This document shows positions 40,272 through 48,304 of a stretch of 64,000 bases of DNA, piece by piece. The translations under genes were made by a program, and so were the position numbers. The notes under the pieces are model-generated. The model did no database searches and was not told the origin of the DNA. It saw only the letters and a program-made list of their open reading frames with translations. Source of the stretch: an uncultured Planctomycetota bacterium (GTDB taxonomy: Bacteria; Planctomycetota; Phycisphaerae; UBA1845; UTPLA1); contig CAADGE010000032.1 of assembly GCA_900696465.1 (NCBI GenBank), positions 1 through 64,000 on the forward strand, read 5' to 3'. The number at the start of each line of letters is the position of its first letter. The stretch's first letter is position 1.

Positions 40272-41195
40272 TTAAGAACGCGCTTGCGGCCCAATGGATC
40301 GGGACCGGCGGCCGCGAACCGTCTGCGTCTCGGCATCCGCGATGCGCCGCGTTGCGATGCGCACGGCCTGCGCGGAGACATCGCAACCGACAATGCGTCT
40401 CCCGAGCCGTCGGGCCGCCACCAGGGTGGTGCCGCTTCCACAGAAGAAGTCGGCCACCACGTCGCCCTTGCGGCTGCTGACGCGAAGGATGCGATCGAGC
40501 AGCGCCAGCGGTTTCTGGGTGGGCCAGTCAACTCGCTCCGACGAAACGGTGGAAAGAAACGGGATGTCCCAGACATCAGTCAGGGCCGGACCGTCGGCGT
40601 GAAAGTATAACCGGCCTTTGCGGGTCATCTTGTAGGGACGACCTGATTCATCATGTTTGAGGCCATCGGTTCGGTAGAGACCCTCGCGCAATACGTTGAA
40701 CCGGTGGCGCCCGGCCTGCCTGGCGTACAACAGGATGGTATCGTGCTTCCTTCCGAACCAGCGCGAGGCGACACCGCCGGTGCGATAGTGCCAGACGATT
40801 TCGTTGAGAAAGTTTGCCTCGCCGAAGATCGTATCAAGCTGAACGCGAAGGTAGTGCGCGGCCCGCCAGTCGAGATGCACGTACAGACTGCCGTGCGCGG
40901 CCAGCAATCGGTGGCACTCCACCAACCGCGGATGCATGAACGCGAGATAGGACTTCAGTCCACCTGTCCAGCGGTCGGAATATCCATTGGACGGCCCATC
41001 ACTTCGATTGCTGAGGCGCTGTCGACCAGTGAAGAACGGTGGGTCCAAGTAGATCAGATCGCAGCAGCCGTCCGGCAGGCGCTGCATGAATGCCAGATTT
41101 TCGGCGCAATGTGCCCGATCGATCCAGTCCGGCTTTCGGCCGGATGAAGTGCGAGAGCGAGCGCTCCGACCGGAGCGCCGTGGTCGTGGTTTCAA
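40272..41195 (-). CDS. Orphan site-specific DNA methyltransferase (N6-adenine/N4-cytosine type)
   Basis: The 307-residue enzyme has the amino-methyltransferase motif DPPF (LIYLDPPFFTG, about residue 50) before the AdoMet motif DFFCGSGTTLVAARRLG (about 250), an order found in beta-class enzymes of Pfam N6_N4_Mtase. The segment WPTQKPLALLDRIL is also diagnostic. The recognition site cannot be deduced. There is no restriction gene or specificity subunit nearby, so it is probably a solitary methyltransferase. Its start ATG 41195 overlaps the stop of the PAS-Fis regulator by 4 bp, so the two are expressed together. Confidence 0.92.
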   Translation of the reverse strand: MKPRPRRSGRSARSRTSSGRKPDWIDRAHCAENLAFMQRLPDGCCDLIYLDPPFFTGRQRLSNRSDGPSNGYSDRWTGGLKSYLAFMHPRLVECHRLLAAHGSLYVHLDWRAAHYLRVQLDTIFGEANFLNEIVWHYRTGGVASRWFGRKHDTILLYARQAGRHRFNVLREGLYRTDGLKHDESGRPYKMTRKGRLYFHADGPALTDVWDIPFLSTVSSERVDWPTQKPLALLDRILRVSSRKGDVVADFFCGSGTTLVAARRLGRRIVGCDVSAQAVRIATRRIADAETQTVRGRRSRSIGPQARS

Positions 41196-41908
41196 GCCAG
41201 GTCGCCGGGATGAATCCCCAACGCCTCCATGCGTCGATACAACCGGCTGCGCGAGATGCCCATCCGTGTCGCGGCCTTGTTGCGATGCCAGCCCGCTTCA
41301 CGCAGGGCCTTGAGAATCAACTCTTTCTCAACGCGCTCAAGGACCGTGTCCAGCTTCTGCGGATGAGCCTCCGTCGACGTGCGGCTACCGCCGGCGGCGG
41401 TGGTGTAATCATTCGCAGTCTGCGAATGATTCGCAAAGGCCTGAGCCGTCGCTTCCCGGGCTTGTTGAACGGCCGTCGAGAGCTGGTTTCGCAACTCGTC
41501 CTCGCGCTGTTTGGCCTCGCTTACATCCCGGACAACACCGAGGATACACTCGACATGGCCGCTGCGGTCGCGGACCGGTGTGTAGATGGTCTCCACCCAG
41601 GTGGCCGAGCCATCCTTGCGACGGAGCTGCATCCGCTGTCGGGCCACATCGGTCGAGCCCTCGAAAAGGTCGTGTGTGGGACACAAAGCGCCCCAAAGCG
41701 GGCGCCCGTAATCATCGCGGCACCCGATCAGATCGCCGCACTGGCATTCCCGGCCGAGGACCTCGTCTACCCGATAGCCGGTGATGCGCTCACACCCCTC
41801 GTTGAAGATGACATAGCGCCGATTTCGGTCTATGACGAAAACGCCGTCCATGGCATTCTCGAGGACTTCGTCGAGAGAAATGGTTCTTGCGAGTGCGGTG
41901 CCGTTCAT
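41192..41908 (-). CDS. PAS-domain regulator with Fis-type helix-turn-helix
   Basis: This 238-residue protein has a PAS domain at about 8-130 (VLENAMDGVFVIDRNRRYVI, ITGYRVDEVLG) that contains cysteines (GRECQCGDLIGC, ALCPTH). A helical linker follows (DELRNQLSTAVQQAREATAQ), and a C-terminal Fis-like DNA-binding helix-turn-helix lies at about 195-230 (ELILKALREAGWHRNKAATR, then MGISRSRLYRRMEALG). This is the output part of NtrC-type activators, but the AAA+ domain is absent. It probably senses a small ligand or redox state and binds DNA. ATG 41908 is preferred over 41947 because AAAGGGGTG lies just upstream. Its stop overlaps the methyltransferase start. Confidence 0.87.
   Translation of the reverse strand: MNGTALARTISLDEVLENAMDGVFVIDRNRRYVIFNEGCERITGYRVDEVLGRECQCGDLIGCRDDYGRPLWGALCPTHDLFEGSTDVARQRMQLRRKDGSATWVETIYTPVRDRSGHVECILGVVRDVSEAKQREDELRNQLSTAVQQAREATAQAFANHSQTANDYTTAAGGSRTSTEAHPQKLDTVLERVEKELILKALREAGWHRNKAATRMGISRSRLYRRMEALGIHPGDLA
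41407..41431. repeat. 25-bp perfect palindrome inside the regulator gene
   Basis: AATCATTCGCAG and its exact reverse complement CTGCGAATGATT are separated by a single T. It lies in the linker coding region of the PAS-Fis gene (encoding NHSQTANDY). Perfect 12-bp arms are rare by chance in coding DNA, so it may be a binding site. Confidence 0.85.
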
Positions 41909-42065
41909 GGGTTCACACCCCTTTCGGTTCTGACTCGCCTGCGCCACGCAACTCTCACCCGCCTAGATATTTTCCCTCCTAACGCGGGAACGGGCAAGTA
42001 AAATCGGCGCAGAAACTGTGTCCCGAATCGGCGCGCACCGCGCATAATTTCTTTCAAGAAACCAG

Positions 42066-43010
42066 TTAAGGCGATTTACCTGTCGGCTTCGCGGGTGGAT
42101 CGTCGTCGCGACCGGTTCCAGAGAACCACGTATTCGTCGGACGCTCAAGCCCTGAAACGGGCTCATCTACAAAAGATCCATCGGTCCGCTGACGGTACCC
42201 GATGGCTTGCGGAAGCATGCTCTCGCCGTGCCCGTCACAGAAGATGACGTTCGTCTTGCTTAGGTGCCGCGCATCGACGGCCGTGTGCGGGCTGCCTGCG
42301 TCGCCGGTGCCGCGATCAGACTGCGGCGTCAGTCGAGGCGGATCGAGCGTGTAACCATGGTTGCCGATCTCGGCGAAGTTAGTTCCGCGTTTGCGATAGG
42401 AGAGCCGCTCGCTCGTCGGACGTGAAGCCGCCGTACCCAGTGCATCCGCAGCGAGAACCGTACCGGCGAAGCTGGCGATGGCGGAGCGATTGACGGGGAA
42501 GTTATGAAAGCGACCGGCGGTCTGCCGAGAATTTCCCAGAAACTGGTGGTTGTAACCGTACGCGTGGTTTCGTTCGTCGGTCCATTCCGGCACGACGGGG
42601 CACTGGTATGCCTTGCTGTCGTAATCGGTGCGATCGACGTCGCGCGTGGGGTCATTGAAGGCCATGATGCCGACGTACTTCCCCATTGTGGCGATCCAAC
42701 GCGGCCGGTATCGCAGGCCGTTGCCGACGTCGTACCAGTTTGCGGGGTTCGCTACGCCGCCGGGCTGATTGTACATCCGGCCGGGAACGGCGATGTCATC
42801 GTTGTCATCGGCGTACATGTGCCAGCCCTGCGACAAGCTTCGCAGTCGGGTCAGACACAGGGTGGACTGGCTTTGTTGCCGCGCGCCCGAGAGCGACGGC
42901 AGCAGGATCGCCAGCAGCAGCGCGATGATGGAGATCACTACAAGCAACTCGATCAGTGAGAATCCGTCCCGACGATCAGAGTACGAGTGCAAAATCATCC
43001 GTTCCTTCAT
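42066..43010 (-). CDS. Type II secretion-like pseudopilin
   Basis: The 314-residue protein has a short leader and a type IV prepilin cleavage site (RRDG|FSLIELLVVISIIALLLAI), with Glu at position +5, followed by a hydrophobic helix and an exported beta domain (TLCLTRLRSLSQGWHMYADDND). A planctomycete-type GNHGYTLDP segment, as in the DUF1559/H-X9-DG family, precedes the C-terminal HLSKTNVIFCDGHGESM (H-X8-DGH). These are numerous in planctomycetes and may form pseudopili. ATG 43010 overlaps the mqnD stop (ATGA); ATG 42998, with AAGGAA before it, is an equally good start. The frame open upstream to 43337 lies inside mqnD and is spurious. Confidence 0.9.
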   Translation of the reverse strand: MKERMILHSYSDRRDGFSLIELLVVISIIALLLAILLPSLSGARQQSQSTLCLTRLRSLSQGWHMYADDNDDIAVPGRMYNQPGGVANPANWYDVGNGLRYRPRWIATMGKYVGIMAFNDPTRDVDRTDYDSKAYQCPVVPEWTDERNHAYGYNHQFLGNSRQTAGRFHNFPVNRSAIASFAGTVLAADALGTAASRPTSERLSYRKRGTNFAEIGNHGYTLDPPRLTPQSDRGTGDAGSPHTAVDARHLSKTNVIFCDGHGESMLPQAIGYRQRTDGSFVDEPVSGLERPTNTWFSGTGRDDDPPAKPTGKSP

Positions 43011-43864
43011 CCGATGAATTCGATTTCGCCCGGGTCCGGCACCAGGCCCGCCTCGTGCGCCGTCGCGAGCAGCTTGCGCACGGCAGCGCGGCCGCGCTCG
43101 CCATAATCGAGCGTCCACTTGTTGACGTACATCTCCACGAAGCGGTCGGTCAGTTGCGTATCGAGCCCGCGGCCGAAGGTAAGGGCATATTCGACGGCCT
43201 CGCGCCGATGATCGAGCCCGTACTGAATGGAGGCCTTGAGCAGTGCGGCCACTTCGGACATGCGCTGGCGGCCCAGGTCGCGACGGATGACATTGCCACC
43301 CAACGGCAGCGGCAGGTCCGTTTGCTCCATCCACCACTCGGCCAGGTCCACCACTTTGTGCAGCCCATCGCGTGCGTAGGTCAACTGGGCTTCGTGGATG
43401 ATGAGCCCGGCATCCACCTCGCCGCGCAGGACCGCAGCAGGAATTTCATCGAACATCACGACCTTGTGCCGAAAGCTGCCGCGTCTCAGGCAGAGATTCA
43501 GTGCGAGAAAGGCCGTGGTTCGCTCGCCGGGCACGGCGATCAGCTTGCCGGAAAGATCGGCGATGCTTCGCGGCTCACGTGTGATGACCATCGGCCCGTA
43601 ACCGTCGCCCATGCTGCAGCCACAGGCAAGCAGTGCATACTTGTCGCGCACGAACGGATAGCTGTGAATACTGATAGCGGAGACCTCCAGTTCTCCGGCT
43701 TCGGCGCGCCGATTGAGCGATTCGATGTCGGCCATCTCGTGCGTGAACACATACGGGCTGGCCACGATCTTCTCGCGCGCGAGGGCATAGAACATGAAGG
43801 CATCGTCGGGGTCCGGCGAATGTCCGACACGAATCTGGATGGGGCTGGTGGCGGCTTCGCTCAT
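43007..43864 (-). CDS. mqnD: 1,4-dihydroxy-6-naphthoate synthase (MqnD), futalosine menaquinone pathway
   Basis: The 285-residue protein has the periplasmic-binding-like fold of the MqnA/MqnD family. Near the N-terminus it reads GHSPDPDDAFMFYAL, which fits the MqnD SPCPND-like motif better than MqnA. Further features are SIHSYPFVRDKYALL, GERTTAFLALNL and GEVDAGLIIHEAQLTY. MqnD converts cyclic de-hypoxanthinyl futalosine to 1,4-dihydroxy-6-naphthoate for menaquinone. A menaquinone pool would be a sensible electron donor for the multiheme cytochromes in this window. ATG 43864; it is translationally coupled to the pseudopilin by a 4-bp overlap, with no obvious functional link. Confidence 0.85.
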   Translation of the reverse strand: MSEAATSPIQIRVGHSPDPDDAFMFYALAREKIVASPYVFTHEMADIESLNRRAEAGELEVSAISIHSYPFVRDKYALLACGCSMGDGYGPMVITREPRSIADLSGKLIAVPGERTTAFLALNLCLRRGSFRHKVVMFDEIPAAVLRGEVDAGLIIHEAQLTYARDGLHKVVDLAEWWMEQTDLPLPLGGNVIRRDLGRQRMSEVAALLKASIQYGLDHRREAVEYALTFGRGLDTQLTDRFVEMYVNKWTLDYGERGRAAVRKLLATAHEAGLVPDPGEIEFIG

Positions 43865-44060
43865 ACTGCACGCTGCTTCGGGGGTCTTAGCCGCGCTGCG
43901 ATTGCGGCAATAGACCGATTATAGATGCAGGACGTGAGACATGCGAGCAAGCCGCAACGCGCCGATTCTTTCAGCGCGATTGCAAAGAAAGAGAGCGGCG
44001 GTTTGGATTCCACCGGCTTTGCTGAGGGCAATGTCTGATCGGCAATCGCCGGGGGATAAG

Positions 44061-44606
44061 CTAACGCGTCGGGCTGCTGAGCATTTCATTCACAACGCGG
44101 ACAAGCAACTCTCGGTTGGCGTCATCGAGGTTATCCAGGGCGCTGTCGAAGCGATCCAGCCGGCACTTTTCGTCCATGTAAGCGCGAATGCTCGGCAACA
44201 GTCGAGCGGCATCACGAACGACGCCCCGCAGTTCACCCAGTGCCCGTGCCGACGTTGCGCCGGCCAGTCGATGCATCTCACCAGCAAGCCGCTGCAATTC
44301 CGTCAGCCAGTCGTTGAGGTTGTTTTCCATGTGCAGGTAGCTTTCCGCATCGCCCACGACCAGCGCACGAAGCACGGCCCGCTGTTCAGGCGTGAGGTCT
44401 TTGCCGGACTTGAGGGCGGTCAGTGCCCGACGGGCATCGTCTGTTACAAGCGCCTGCTGCATCTCGCGGACTTCGATCTCGAGACGGCCGACCTGCTGCT
44501 CAAGCCCCTCGAAGGAAGCGGCCGAGGGTCGTCGCATCGCATCCTCGATCAGGAGGCAGATCCCCTCTGTTTTCACCACGAGTCGGTCGGTTGCAATGGC
44601 GGGCAT
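44061..44606 (-). CDS. Helical hypothetical protein
   Basis: This 181-residue protein is almost all predicted helix, with heptad-like stretches (FEGLEQQVGRLEIEVREMQQ, YLHMENNLNDWLTELQRL, LPSIRAYMDEKCRLDRFD). It has no signal peptide, so it is cytoplasmic. AGGAG lies upstream of ATG 44606. It has no recognised family and stands alone between mqnD and a divergent acetyltransferase. Confidence 0.75.
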   Translation of the reverse strand: MPAIATDRLVVKTEGICLLIEDAMRRPSAASFEGLEQQVGRLEIEVREMQQALVTDDARRALTALKSGKDLTPEQRAVLRALVVGDAESYLHMENNLNDWLTELQRLAGEMHRLAGATSARALGELRGVVRDAARLLPSIRAYMDEKCRLDRFDSALDNLDDANRELLVRVVNEMLSSPTR

Positions 44607-44788
44607 GGGCGTTCTCCTGCGAGCGAAGTCGACGGCCGTGACGGTGGACAGTCACCACCCCCCTCGGCTATCGGTTGCGTCGAAATGTGACTTGGAGAGA
44701 ATCCCGTATGATGCATTTGCCTGCGGCACGACCCTGCCGCGCGGAGCTTCCGATTATTGTTACTCGTTCGGTAGGCAGTGAAAGCGGC

Positions 44789-45301
44789 ATGATTATCCGG
44801 GCCATCGACACGACCGATATCCCCGACATCGCGGCGCTGCATCTGGCTTCATGGCGTGCCGCCTATGACGGCATCATGCCGGCCGCAGCGCTGGCTGCGC
44901 TGAGCACAGTGGAGTTCGAGGCATCGTGGCGATCTCAACGATCAGATGCACAACGTACCCATCTGCTGTGCGAGTCGCAGGGAATGATCGCGGGCTTCGT
45001 CGGCTGTGGCCCGTGTCGCGACCGAGAGGTCGGCGGCCGACCGATCGGTGAAATCTACGAGCTTTATACCCACCCAATTCGATGGAAGCAGGGAATCGGC
45101 CGCGCCCTTTGTGAAGCGGCGCTGGCCGTCCTGGAACAGAAGCATTTTGCCGAGATCACGCTCTGGGTGCTGCGTGAAAACAAGCGGGCGCGACAGTTCT
45201 ACGAAGTCATGCAGTTTGTGCAGGATTCGGTCGCGTACAAAACTCTCCGCCGATTCGACATGGACCTCGTCCATGTGCGCTATCGACGAACAATCCGCTG
45301 A
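44789..45301 (+). CDS. GNAT-family N-acetyltransferase
   Basis: The 170-residue enzyme starts MIIRAIDTTDIPDIAALHLASWRAAY, typical of the RimI/PhnO-like GNAT fold. The acetyl-CoA binding motif A is IYELYTHPIRWKQGIGRALCEAAL (R/Q-x-x-G-x-G/A), followed by LWVLRENKRARQFYEVMQF. It transfers an acetyl group from acetyl-CoA to an unknown amine. ATG 44789 is chosen; the frame back to 44675 encodes no family sequence. Confidence 0.88.
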   Translation: MIIRAIDTTDIPDIAALHLASWRAAYDGIMPAAALAALSTVEFEASWRSQRSDAQRTHLLCESQGMIAGFVGCGPCRDREVGGRPIGEIYELYTHPIRWKQGIGRALCEAALAVLEQKHFAEITLWVLRENKRARQFYEVMQFVQDSVAYKTLRRFDMDLVHVRYRRTIR

Positions 45302-45322
45302 TTGGAACGAGCGTACAAAGGG

Positions 45323-45502
45323 CTACTGAGCCGTTTCGCCGCCGCCGAAGAGATTGCCGAAAAGGTCGAAGTCGCCCAGCACACCGTTCAGATTTCCGCT
45401 GACGAGCTGAATGACCAGGTTGATCATGAAGAGGATGCCGTAGATCGGCAGGAAGCTGCCGAAGTTGCCAAAACCGCCGAAGCCGCCAAGAAAAGGTAAC
45501 AT
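45323..45502 (-). CDS. Small Phe/Gly-rich hydrophobic protein (59 residues)
   Basis: This ORF encodes MLPFLGGFGGFGNFGSFLPI, then a membrane-helix-like segment (YGILFMINLVIQLVSGNL), then LNGVLGDFDLFGNLFGGG, ending ETAQ. GAGGAG lies about 10 bases upstream of ATG 45502. It follows mraY on the same strand by 174 bp and may be the distal gene of that cluster. The overlapping plus-strand frame (45302-45499) is Glu/Ala-rich and has no ribosome site. The function is unknown. It may be a small membrane or self-assembling protein. Confidence 0.65.
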   Translation of the reverse strand: MLPFLGGFGGFGNFGSFLPIYGILFMINLVIQLVSGNLNGVLGDFDLFGNLFGGGETAQ

Positions 45503-45675
45503 GGTGTCGCACTCCTCAAACGTTCAAGTTGTTCATTTCGCGAGGGCTACGCAAGCGAAGATAATAGTGAAACGTCGCGTAGCGTCAAGCGGCCCCCGCA
45601 CCGGCTTAATGGCTAGCGACACGCCCTGCCGGTGCAGGATTCCGCAGTCGTTGCAAAGATCGAATCGCTCGGGCC

Positions 45676-46809
45676 TTAGCGCAGCTTGGTCGTGGCCAGG
45701 GCCAGCGCCGCGAAGAGCGCCGCCAGCAGCCAGAACCGGGTGACGACCTGCGTCTCGGTCCAGCCGCCGAGGTTGAAGTGATGATGGATGGGGGCCACCC
45801 TGAAGATGCGCTTGCCGGTCAGCTTGAAAGCGCCGACCTGCAGCATGACGGAGACGGCCTCCATGACAAACACGCCACCGACGATCAGCAGCAGCAACTC
45901 CTGGCGGATGACGATGGCGACAAATCCGATCAATCCGCCGAGCGGCAAGGAACCGGTATCGCCCATGAAGACCTGTGCCGGGTGGCAGTTGTACCAGAGG
46001 AAGCCCAGGCAGGCACCCATCATGGCGCCGCAGAGTACGGACAACTCGCCGGCCTCCGGGATGTGCGGAAAGAGCAGATAATTGGCCAGTCCCTCGTCGC
46101 CCACGGCATACGCCAGCAGCATGAAGACCATGCAGCACAGGGCAGTGCAACCGCTGGCGAGGCCGTCCATGCCGTCGGTGAGATTCACGGCGTTTGACGT
46201 ACCTGCCACCACGAGCACGGTGATTACAAAATAGAGCGGAAGAGAAAGCAGGATGCCATAGGCCTGTTCGCCCTTGAAGAACGGCAACGTCAGAATGCGA
46301 TAGGTCAGGATGTCCGTCTCGGCGAAGGTCTGCTCTCCCCGCTTGTAGATGAAGTACGCCAGTATCACACCGAGGGCAAACTGAAAGAGCAGCTTCTGGT
46401 AGAACTTGAGACCGTCGCGCGTGCCCTCGCGCCCTTTCGATGTGAGCTTGATCCAGTCGTCGATACTGCCGAGGGCGGCCAACCAAGCCATGCAGAAAAA
46501 GGCCAGCACGATGTAGAAGACCTTCAGATTGGCCAGCAGGAAAACCGACATCGCGATTGAAAACAGGATGAGCACGCCGCCCATCGTCGGGATGTTGGTC
46601 TTGTGCTGCGTCAACTCGTTGAGCGCCTTGTGATCAAAGTCCGGCACGTCGCCGAGGCGTTTCTGAATCAGAAACCGGATCACACGTTCACCCAGCAGCC
46701 AGACAATAAAAAAAGCCAAGAGCAGTGCAATCACACCGCGAAAGAGCGGATTCTCATATCCGTAATGACCGTGCGGCCCGAGGTAGTATTCGAGAAGGTG
46801 ATAAATCAT
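45676..46809 (-). CDS. mraY: Phospho-N-acetylmuramoyl-pentapeptide transferase
   Basis: MraY makes lipid I from UDP-MurNAc-pentapeptide and undecaprenyl phosphate at the inner membrane. The 377-residue protein has about ten membrane helices and the family motifs KTNIPTMGGVLIL, GSIDDWIKL (about residue 115, catalytic Asp pair), NAVNLTDGMDGLA (about 208), VFMGDTGSLPLGG, and PIHHHFNLGGW (about 342). ATG 46809 opens the usual MIYHLLEYY; the longer open frame to 46950 overlaps murF and is rejected. It is the last cell-wall gene of the cluster. Confidence 0.96.
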   Translation of the reverse strand: MIYHLLEYYLGPHGHYGYENPLFRGVIALLLAFFIVWLLGERVIRFLIQKRLGDVPDFDHKALNELTQHKTNIPTMGGVLILFSIAMSVFLLANLKVFYIVLAFFCMAWLAALGSIDDWIKLTSKGREGTRDGLKFYQKLLFQFALGVILAYFIYKRGEQTFAETDILTYRILTLPFFKGEQAYGILLSLPLYFVITVLVVAGTSNAVNLTDGMDGLASGCTALCCMVFMLLAYAVGDEGLANYLLFPHIPEAGELSVLCGAMMGACLGFLWYNCHPAQVFMGDTGSLPLGGLIGFVAIVIRQELLLLIVGGVFVMEAVSVMLQVGAFKLTGKRIFRVAPIHHHFNLGGWTETQVVTRFWLLAALFAALALATTKLR

Positions 46810-46903
46810 GGATTGCGTGGTCGGTGATCCGTCTGGAACGGATCGGTGATCCCTTCCCGGCGGCCTATCCGAAGCCATCGGGGCTGTATGTCTGCCGTTC
46901 TCA

Positions 46904-48304
46904 TCAACCGCACGGGGCAACGCCGCGCGCGGCATTGCGAATCGGCTCAATCAGACGTTCGAGCTTCATGCCCCGCGAGGCCTTCAGCAACACCAGATCG
47001 CCCGGCTCCAGGAGACTGCCGATCTTCTCGGCCGCGGCCTCCACGGTTGGAAACGCATAGATTCGCTTGTTCGTGCCCGCCACGGCTGTCGCGCCGTCCG
47101 TGACGATCCGCGCATAGGCGCCGACGGCGATCACGAGTCGGGCGGTCGATCGACCGGCATCCTGTCCGAGGGCCTGGTGGCAGCGGGTGGATTCGGCGCC
47201 GAGCTCGCGCATGTCGCCCAGCACGACCACTTTGCGGCCGGTCGTCGCGATACCGTCCAGCACACCCAGAGCGATGCGCATGCTCGACGGGTTGGCGTTG
47301 TAGGCATCGTTAATCACGGTGATCTCGCCGAATTGTGAACGCTCCATCCGCATCGGCGGTAGCTTCACCGCCGCCAGACCGGCGGCGATTTCTTCCGGCG
47401 TCATGCGAAATCGCATGGCGATCGCAATGGCCCCGAGGGCGTTTGCGACGTTGTAACGGCCGAGCACCGGCAGTTCGTACTGCGTACCGTCGTTGATGCG
47501 GAAGCGATGACCCCGTGCGTCGGAAGTGATGTCCACCGCGCGAAGATCGGCCGCTTCATCGAGACCGAATGTCAGATTGGTGATGTTCTTCAGGACCGCC
47601 ACGGGTGCGTGCGCGGCCGCCTCGACATTGACGGCCACGAACGGCCGAGCGGCCATGCACGACAGCAGCGAGAACTCCTCCCGGGCGACGGTCCGAACGT
47701 CGCCGAAGAACTCGAGATGCTCCTCGCCGATGCTCGTCACCACGGCCATGTCGGGCTGGGCGATTCGCCCGAGATGGGCGATCTCGCCGGGATGGTTCGT
47801 ACCGATCTCGACGACGACAAACTCATCGGCCGGCTCGACGGAGAGCAGCGTCAGCGGCACACCGATGTGATTGTTGAAACTGGCCTTCGCCCAGCGGCCG
47901 GTCCGCTTGACCGAAAGGACCGCGGCGATCATGTCCTTGGTGGTGGTCTTCCCGTTGCTGCCGATGACCGCGATCACCTGCGCCGCGAACTGCCGCCGGT
48001 ACCACGCGGCGAGCCGTCCGAGGGCGGCGACCGTATCAGGTACATGGATGATCCGACCCAAAGTCAGCAGCTTCCTGTCGATGCGATCGAGATCACGCAC
48101 CACGGCGCAGGCCGCGCCCTTGCTGAGGGCCTCAGCGACGAACGCATGACCGTCGAAGTTCTCTCCCTCGATGGCAAAATACATCGCGCCGGGATCGATG
48201 CTGCGTGAGTCCGTGGATACCCCGGTTACCCGCGGCGCAGCGATCTCGCCGTAGAGCCGGCCGCCCATGGCGATGACCATTTCATGCAACGTCAGCGGCC
48301 GCAT
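46904..48304 (-). CDS. murF: UDP-N-acetylmuramoyl-tripeptide--D-alanyl-D-alanine ligase
   Basis: MurF adds D-Ala-D-Ala to the UDP-MurNAc tripeptide in the cytoplasm. The 466-residue protein has the N-terminal substrate domain (VSTDSRSIDPGAMYFAIEGE), the ATP loop GSNGKTTTK (about residue 115), EIGTNHPGEI, the catalytic-domain segment GRYNVANALGAIA, and the C-terminal NDAYNANPSSMR and VLGDMRELG motifs. ATG 48304 (MRPLTLHEM) lies inside the last 23 bp of murE, a coupling overlap typical of mur clusters. Confidence 0.96.
   Translation of the reverse strand: MRPLTLHEMVIAMGGRLYGEIAAPRVTGVSTDSRSIDPGAMYFAIEGENFDGHAFVAEALSKGAACAVVRDLDRIDRKLLTLGRIIHVPDTVAALGRLAAWYRRQFAAQVIAVIGSNGKTTTKDMIAAVLSVKRTGRWAKASFNNHIGVPLTLLSVEPADEFVVVEIGTNHPGEIAHLGRIAQPDMAVVTSIGEEHLEFFGDVRTVAREEFSLLSCMAARPFVAVNVEAAAHAPVAVLKNITNLTFGLDEAADLRAVDITSDARGHRFRINDGTQYELPVLGRYNVANALGAIAIAMRFRMTPEEIAAGLAAVKLPPMRMERSQFGEITVINDAYNANPSSMRIALGVLDGIATTGRKVVVLGDMRELGAESTRCHQALGQDAGRSTARLVIAVGAYARIVTDGATAVAGTNKRIYAFPTVEAAAEKIGSLLEPGDLVLLKASRGMKLERLIEPIRNAARGVAPCG

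Noticed and set aside
38169-40610. 813-residue open frame on the plus strand
   Set aside because: It is antisense to ppdK, whose motifs are complete. The plus frame has no recognisable domain; high GC content favours long antisense frames.
40272-41908. Restriction-modification system
   Set aside because: No endonuclease or specificity gene lies beside the methyltransferase; the HNH gene is 12 kb away and belongs to a different family.
42066-43337. 423-residue version of the pseudopilin
   Set aside because: The extra 109 N-terminal residues lie inside mqnD and would put a prepilin cleavage site in the middle of the chain.
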